From: JALZIF01 sp964584905
GTDB lineage: Bacteria; Gemmatimonadota; Gemmatimonadetes; Gemmatimonadales; Gemmatimonadaceae
Assembly (NCBI GenBank): GCA_964584905.1
Contig: CAZPCC010000288.1
Coordinates: forward strand, 1-10,597
DNA: 10,597 bases
Direction: 5' to 3'
The notes under the pieces are model-generated. The model saw only the letters and a list, made by a program, of their open reading frames with translations, searched no databases and was not told where the DNA came from. Each line of letters opens with the position of its first letter. Within the stretch, counting starts at the first letter, position 1. This document shows positions 6,570 to 10,597 of the stretch, piece by piece. The position numbers and the translations under genes are program-made.

Positions 6570-7133
6570 ATGGTGAAGCCTTACTGGCTGGGTGCCGCGG
6601 TTCTCCTCTGCCTGGCTCCCATTGCGGGTGCGCAGCCCGCCATGGTCGTACTCGTCAGGCATGCCGAAAAGGCTTCCAGTCCCGGTCCCGATCCAGAGCT
6701 CAGCGAAGCCGGGCTGGCACGCGCCGCGGCGTTGGCGTCCGCACTTAGCGATGCGAGCGTCTCCTCGATCATCACCACGCAGTTTCGGCGCACGCGCGCT
6801 ACGGCGGCGCCTTTGGCGGAAAAGCTTGGCCTGACGCCAATTACCGTGGCTGCCGACGCTGGACTAGCCGCCCATGCTCAGGCGACGGCAAACGCCGTTC
6901 GCGCGCGTCCGGCCGGAGAAGTGGTCCTGGTGGTGGGGCACAGCAACACGATCCCGGCGATCCTCCGCGCACTTGGAGGTCCTGACTTCCCGGAGCTGTG
7001 TGAAAGCGAGTACGACAAACTCTTCATTGTGCAGCTCGATTCGGCGCGTCCGGCTCGGCTGTTTCGTACTCGCTACGGCGCCCCGGATGATCCGAACGCG
7101 CCGTCCTGCGTACAGTCGATGCGGCAACCTTAG
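6570..7133 (+). CDS. Exported histidine phosphatase-superfamily protein (SixA/phosphoglycerate-mutase fold)
   Basis: This 187-residue protein has a Sec signal peptide (VKPYWLGAAVLLCLAPIAGA, probable cleavage after residue 21) followed at once by the catalytic motif LVRHAEK, with phospho-accepting H31 next to R30. Further family features are the FRRTRATA segment (72-79) with its phosphate-pocket arginine, and VVGHSNTIPAIL (122-132) with the second catalytic histidine, H124. The size is that of a minimal branch-1 domain such as SixA. The signal peptide places it in the periplasm, where it would remove phosphate from an unknown small molecule or protein. The ATG at 6570 is chosen because the open frame upstream, from TTG 6501, only translates the heptamer repeat. 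There is no clear ribosome-binding site. Two cysteines near residues 161 and 180 could form a disulphide. A strong intrinsic terminator follows. Confidence 0.88.
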   Translation: MVKPYWLGAAVLLCLAPIAGAQPAMVVLVRHAEKASSPGPDPELSEAGLARAAALASALSDASVSSIITTQFRRTRATAAPLAEKLGLTPITVAADAGLAAHAQATANAVRARPAGEVVLVVGHSNTIPAILRALGGPDFPELCESEYDKLFIVQLDSARPARLFRTRYGAPDDPNAPSCVQSMRQP

Positions 7134-7168
7134 CGTCGCGTCGCACCTTTCCCGACGACTCTGAACGG

Positions 7169-7196
7169 CACCCCGGCGAACCGGGGTGTTTTTTTT
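7169..7196 (+). terminator. Rho-independent terminator after the phosphatase gene
   Basis: A perfect 8-bp stem pairs CACCCCGG (7169-7176) with CCGGGGTG (7181-7188) around a CGAA loop, followed directly by eight T (7189-7196). It lies 35 bp past the phosphatase stop and insulates the efflux operon downstream. It is the only textbook intrinsic terminator in the window. Confidence 0.95.
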
Positions 7197-7264
7197 GGGC
7201 CGGCGGTTGGTGGCGGACTGTGAAACCCGGTTGAGACTGCCTACGTAACAATTTTGGAGTTGAT

Positions 7265-7280
7265 GCAAGTGCCTACTTGC
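7265..7280. promoter_or_regulatory. Candidate TetR operator (inverted repeat) upstream of tetR
   Basis: GCAAGT and ACTTGC form perfect 6-bp arms around a 4-bp centre, 32 bp before the tetR start. TetR-family repressors usually bind such short palindromes over their own promoter. GCCTAC, which overlaps the centre of the palindrome (7271-7276), recurs at 7239-7244. I could not place a confident -35/-10 pair. Role inferred from position and symmetry. Confidence 0.45.
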
Positions 7281-7312
7281 TTTCCCGGCCAGAGCACCTA
7301 ATCTCCGCAGCC

Positions 7313-7936
7313 ATGGATATCAAGGAAAAATTGCTGGCGTCAGCCGCCCGGGTCTTTGCCGAGGCAGGGTACCGCGGTGCCACCACACGAAGGATCGCCC
7401 AGGAAGCGGGGGTGAACGAGATCACCCTGTTCCGGCACTTCGGATGCAAGGACACGCTCCTCGCCGAAGCGGTTCGTCTGCACGGTGCCCCCGCGCTCGA
7501 CATGATCGCGCTGCCGGAGCGCGCTGGCGATCCGTTTGCCGAGCTCCTGGAGTGGGGTAACGCTCAGCACACGTTCCTGCTCGAGCGGCGGTCGCTGATC
7601 CGCACCTGCATGGGCGAATTGGAGGAGCGTCCTGCCGTCGGCCATCCCGCGCAGGAGTATCCGCACGGCACGGCGGCGGAACTGGCTGCGTATCTCACCC
7701 GTTTGCGCAATGACGGGTTGACCACGCTGCCGTTCGATCCTGGCGCGTCTGCATGGATGCTGCTCGCGGCGATCTACGGCGACGCAATGTGGCGCGGAAT
7801 TCTGCATGAGTTGTACGGCGATACGGCGGAGCAGGCGATCGTCGAGTACGTGCGCCTAACACTTTCCAGTATCGGCATCACGGGCGCGGCGGGTGAAGGT
7901 CACGAAACAACGGCTCCCCGGGCGCGTACGGCATAG
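7313..7936 (+). CDS. TetR-family transcriptional regulator of the efflux operon
   Basis: The 207-residue length is typical of TetR regulators. The N-terminal DNA-binding domain covers about residues 1-47: KEKLLASAARVFAEAGYRGA, then the helix-turn-helix TTRRIAQEAGVNEITLFRHF (24-43), ending in the usual FG.KD.LL pattern. The C-terminal half is the variable ligand-binding and dimerisation domain, so the inducer cannot be told from sequence. The ATG at 7313 gives the standard TetR N-terminus; an in-frame TTG at 7277 would start inside the candidate operator and adds nothing family-like. No strong Shine-Dalgarno site precedes it. It lies 41 bp ahead of the TolC-family gene on the same strand, the common arrangement in which TetR represses its own operon and releases it when a toxic substrate binds. 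Confidence 0.93.
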   Translation: MDIKEKLLASAARVFAEAGYRGATTRRIAQEAGVNEITLFRHFGCKDTLLAEAVRLHGAPALDMIALPERAGDPFAELLEWGNAQHTFLLERRSLIRTCMGELEERPAVGHPAQEYPHGTAAELAAYLTRLRNDGLTTLPFDPGASAWMLLAAIYGDAMWRGILHELYGDTAEQAIVEYVRLTLSSIGITGAAGEGHETTAPRARTA

Positions 7937-7977
7937 CGCTCCAACAAGCTCACACACCCGAGACAGTTCGTCGTATC

Positions 7978-9600
7978 ATGCACCTCTACTGGAATCGTAC
8001 GTTTATCGTCGCGCTCGGTCTGTTGCTGAGCGCCGTTGCGACACCGTCCGTGCGCGCGCAGGAGAATGCCAGAACGATGTCGCTCGACGACGCCATCGCC
8101 ATGGCGGAGCGGGGCAGCGAGTCGGTCGGCATTGCGCTCGCAGGTCTAACACGGTCGCGGGGTGAGATTCGGCGCGCTCGCAGCGAGCTTTTCCCTCAGC
8201 TGTCCGGAACGGCGTCGTACACCCGTGCGCTCGCTTCGGAATTCGAAGGGATATCGCTAGGCCCCCCGGACACGCGTCCGGTGTGCCAGGCATTTCAGCC
8301 CCCATCAGCCGGCCTGACGCCGGCCGAGCGGCTCGATACGCTCGAGGCGGCGGTTGCTCTCGCCACGGACTGCCAGCCTGACGGCGGCGGCTTCGATTTC
8401 AGTGAGCTGCCTTTCGGACGCGAGAACACAGTGCGGTTAGGCCTCAATGCCACGCAGACTCTCTTCAGCGGCGGCCGGGTAGTCGCACAGTCGCGTGCCG
8501 CGGCGGCCGGGCGCCGCACGGCGGAGATCGCACTCGCTTCAGCGCGCGCGCAGCTCGTTCTCGACGTGACGCAGGCGTACTACGATGCGGTGCTGAGCGA
8601 GCGTCTGCTCGAGATCGCCAACGCGACGCTGGTGCAGGCCGAAACGACGCTGACGCAAACCCGCCTGGCGCTGCAGGTCGGTACCCAGCCCGAGTTCGAT
8701 GCGCTCCGCGCGCAGGTGACCCGCGACAATCAGCTGCCGATCGTTGTCAGGCGGCGGACGGATCGCGAGCTCGCGCTGATGCGATTCAAGCAACTGGTCG
8801 ACGTCCCGCTCGAGCAACCGGTGCGGCTCACCACCACTCTCGGCGATACGTTGGACGCTCCGCCGGTCCGGGTCGCCGGCGTGGAGATCGGTCCGGCCGA
8901 CACGGCCGCGGCGGATCGGGCACCGGTTCGACAGGCAGCAGAAGCGGTCGAGGTGCAGGAAAATCTCCTGCGCATTGCCGAATCGCAGCGGTTGCCGGCG
9001 GTCAGTCTGAGTTCCCAGTACGGCCGGGTTGCGTATCCGGAAACGGGACTGCCCGGGTGGAGCGACTTCCGGGCCAACTGGAACGTGGGCGTGAGCCTCG
9101 CCCTTCCCATTTTCACCGGCGGTCGAATCAGTGGCGACGTTCTGGTTGCCGAGGCCGATCTCGCCGAGCAGCGCTTGCGCCTCGAGCAGGTAGAGGAGTT
9201 CGCGCAACTCGACACCCGCAGCGCGCTGGCGGAGCTGGAAGCGGCTGAGGCGCAATGGCAGGCAAGTACGGGAACGATCGAACAGGCCAGTCGCGCCTAT
9301 CAGATAGCGGAGGTGCGGTACCGCGAAGGAATCTCCACACAGACCGAGCTGTCCGATTCGCGAATTCTGCTCCAGCAGGCACAGGCGAACCGGGCGATGG
9401 CTGCGCGCGACCGGGCGATAGCGCGCGTGCGCGTCGCGCTTCTGCGCGATCTGCCGCTCGGTGCGGGCGCGCAGGCAGGGACGGCTGGCGTCCAGCCGGG
9501 CGGCGCCCCCAGCGGATCGGAAGGTCAATCACAGCAGCGGCCGCGTCAGGCGACGGCGGCAGCGGAAACCCAGGCAAGCTTCGGAGCGGGCGTACCATGA
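7978..9600 (+). CDS. TolC-family outer-membrane efflux channel
   Basis: The 540-residue product starts with a Sec signal peptide (hydrophobic core about 9-22, ending PSVRAQ near residue 28). TolC-family channels are trimers spanning the outer membrane and periplasm that form the exit duct of tripartite pumps. Two homologous outer-membrane-efflux repeats are visible. The first has the strand pair LFPQLSGTASYTRAL and TVRLGLNATQTLFSGGR. The second has LPAVSLSSQYGR and VGVSLALPIFTGGRISGDV. Each is followed by long Ala/Glu/Arg-rich helices for the periplasmic tunnel. The extracellular loop between the first two strands is about 65 residues (85-150), far longer than in E. coli TolC, and holds two cysteines, C103 and C132. 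The C-terminus is a Gly/Gln/Ala-rich tail of about 50 residues, probably disordered. The stop codon overlaps the start of the adaptor gene by 4 bp (ATGA), which indicates translational coupling. The partner pump lies outside the window. Confidence 0.95.
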   Translation: MHLYWNRTFIVALGLLLSAVATPSVRAQENARTMSLDDAIAMAERGSESVGIALAGLTRSRGEIRRARSELFPQLSGTASYTRALASEFEGISLGPPDTRPVCQAFQPPSAGLTPAERLDTLEAAVALATDCQPDGGGFDFSELPFGRENTVRLGLNATQTLFSGGRVVAQSRAAAAGRRTAEIALASARAQLVLDVTQAYYDAVLSERLLEIANATLVQAETTLTQTRLALQVGTQPEFDALRAQVTRDNQLPIVVRRRTDRELALMRFKQLVDVPLEQPVRLTTTLGDTLDAPPVRVAGVEIGPADTAAADRAPVRQAAEAVEVQENLLRIAESQRLPAVSLSSQYGRVAYPETGLPGWSDFRANWNVGVSLALPIFTGGRISGDVLVAEADLAEQRLRLEQVEEFAQLDTRSALAELEAAEAQWQASTGTIEQASRAYQIAEVRYREGISTQTELSDSRILLQQAQANRAMAARDRAIARVRVALLRDLPLGAGAQAGTAGVQPGGAPSGSEGQSQQRPRQATAAAETQASFGAGVP

Positions 9601-10597
9601 CAGCAGGAACTCGAATCAGGCGGCGCCTGTCCCGGCGCGGAGCCATAACGGTGATCATCGCGCTGGCGGGGGCCAGCGCCTGCCAGCAGAACACCGATGC
9701 CATGGCAGCCGAGGGCGGGGTTGTGGAACCGATGCTCATCGGTGTTGAGAATGTCGCGGTGGCGGAGAGCACCACTTTGTCGAGCGGCCCGGCCATCTCC
9801 GGCTCGCTCGAACCGGACTGGTCCGCGACTGTACGTGCCGAGGTGTCGGGACCGATCGTGCGAACGTACGCCGAACGCGGCGATCGTGTCGCGAGCGGCG
9901 CCCTGCTCGCGCGCATCGACGATCGCGCGATCCGCGATGTGTATCTCTCGGCGCGCGCGGCCGTACGCACGGCCGAATCGGCGGCGCAGCAGGCTCGGCG
10001 TGATCTGACGCGCACCGAGACGCTCGTAAGGGCGGGCGCCGTGGCGCAGCAGGCCGAGGAGCAGCAGCGCGTATCCGTCCAGAGCAGCGAGGGCGCGCTA
10101 GCCGATGCGCAGGCGCGGCTCGCATCCGCGGAGAAGCAGTTGCGCGCCACCGAGGTGCGGGCGCCTGACAAGGGGGTCGTCAGCGACAGGGCGGTGCAGG
10201 CCGGCGACGTAGTGCAGCCGGGTGGTGCTCTGTTCACGGTGGTCGATCCGTCTCGAATGAAGATGGAGGCGGCGGTGCCGGCACAGGAGCTGGGCGAGGT
10301 ACGTGTTGGCGCCCCGGTGGAATTCAGCGTCAGCGGCTATCCGGGCCGGGTGTTCACCGGGCGCGTCGCTCGTATCAGTCCGGTCGCGGATCCGACCACC
10401 GGACAGGTTGAGATCACGATCGAGCTGCCAAATACCGCCGGGCAGTTGGTAGGCGGGCTGTTCGCCGAGGGGCGCGTCTCCAGCCAGACGCGCACCGGGA
10501 TCGTGATTCCCGAGAGCGCACTCGACGTGCGCGGACTGCGCCCCGTCGTGCGCGTGCTCGACAAGGGTGCCGTCGCGCGGGTGGAAGTGGAGATCGG
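9597..10597 (+). CDS. Efflux membrane-fusion (HlyD/RND adaptor) lipoprotein; 3' partial
   Basis: The frame starts at the ATG overlapping the tolC stop and stays open for 333 codons to the right edge. A basic start (RIRRRLSRRG) and a hydrophobic segment lead to ASAC with a probable lipid-acceptor cysteine at residue 29; the -3 Ala is less usual than Leu. The domain order is that of RND periplasmic adaptors. The first lipoyl half is at about 76-108 (VRAEVSGPIVRTYAERGDRV). An Ala/Gln/Arg-rich alpha-helical hairpin runs from about 109 to 185. The second lipoyl half follows (VRAPDKGVVSDRAVQAGDVV), then a beta-barrel with SPVADPTTGQVEITIELPN. The adaptor bridges the inner-membrane pump and the TolC-like channel encoded just upstream. 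A weak GGAG (9583-9586) lies 10 nt before the start, inside tolC. The missing C-terminus would complete the membrane-proximal domain, and an RND transporter gene is the expected next gene. Confidence 0.93.
   Translation, partial: MTAGTRIRRRLSRRGAITVIIALAGASACQQNTDAMAAEGGVVEPMLIGVENVAVAESTTLSSGPAISGSLEPDWSATVRAEVSGPIVRTYAERGDRVASGALLARIDDRAIRDVYLSARAAVRTAESAAQQARRDLTRTETLVRAGAVAQQAEEQQRVSVQSSEGALADAQARLASAEKQLRATEVRAPDKGVVSDRAVQAGDVVQPGGALFTVVDPSRMKMEAAVPAQELGEVRVGAPVEFSVSGYPGRVFTGRVARISPVADPTTGQVEITIELPNTAGQLVGGLFAEGRVSSQTRTGIVIPESALDVRGLRPVVRVLDKGAVARVEVEI

Noticed and set aside
7231..7259. TTGAGA as a -35 box for the tetR promoter
   Set aside because: At 16-19 bp spacing no reasonable -10 hexamer is present, so a promoter call would be arbitrary.
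7263..7301. Possible 12-residue leader peptide upstream of tetR, with GGAG ahead of the ATG
   Set aside because: The GGAG is only 3 nt from the ATG, the peptide has no attenuator-like content, and the interval coincides with the candidate operator.
9128..10237. A 369-residue minus-strand open frame across tolC and the adaptor gene
   Set aside because: It spans the end of one recognisable gene and the start of another on the opposite strand and has low-complexity Ala/Arg/Ser composition, typical of antisense frames in high-GC DNA.

Overview
The window reads as an ordinary chromosomal stretch of a high-GC, Gram-negative bacterium. It encodes a TolC-type outer-membrane channel, two lipoproteins with lipobox cysteines and several Sec-type signal peptides, so an outer membrane is certain. 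I infer Gemmatimonadota as the likely phylum. The reasons are the mix of secreted S12 hydrolases with C-terminal DUF3471-like domains, a TetR/TolC/adaptor efflux cluster, the scarcity of clear Shine-Dalgarno sites, and heptamer-rich spacers. No marker gene confirms this.

Layout: (1) 1-1394 is the 3' part of a secreted serine hydrolase (class C beta-lactamase/CubicO fold) with two C-terminal accessory modules. (2) 1457-2386 is an MscS-type mechanosensitive channel. (3) 2387-2444 is a C-rich tandem repeat that fills the gap between convergent genes. (4) 2445-3416 (minus) is an SMP-30/gluconolactonase-like beta-propeller lipoprotein. (5) 3532-5052, divergent from it, is a complete paralogue of the first hydrolase. 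(6) 5119-6066 (minus) is an EamA/DMT-family transporter. (7) 6237-6488 is a small two-helix membrane protein of unknown function. (8) 6570-7133 is an exported histidine phosphatase, preceded by a heptamer-repeat hairpin and followed by a strong intrinsic terminator. (9) 7313-10597 is an efflux operon: TetR regulator, TolC-family channel and membrane-fusion lipoprotein. The last gene runs off the window; an inner-membrane RND pump gene is expected just beyond it.

The efflux genes form the one clear functional unit. A palindrome ahead of tetR is a candidate operator, and tolC and the adaptor gene overlap by 4 bp. The rest is a set of independent envelope and stress genes. The two hydrolases are clearly paralogous but separated by mscS and the propeller gene.

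I found no mobile element, CRISPR array, RNA gene or defence system, and no convincing undescribed multi-gene system. No gene-free stretch exceeds 300 bases; the longest gap is 7134-7312. The most unusual signals are short: three spacers built of degenerate 7-bp units (one potentially quadruplex-forming, one a hairpin), a cysteine-bearing insertion in the TolC extracellular loop, and a duplicated accessory module in the first hydrolase.
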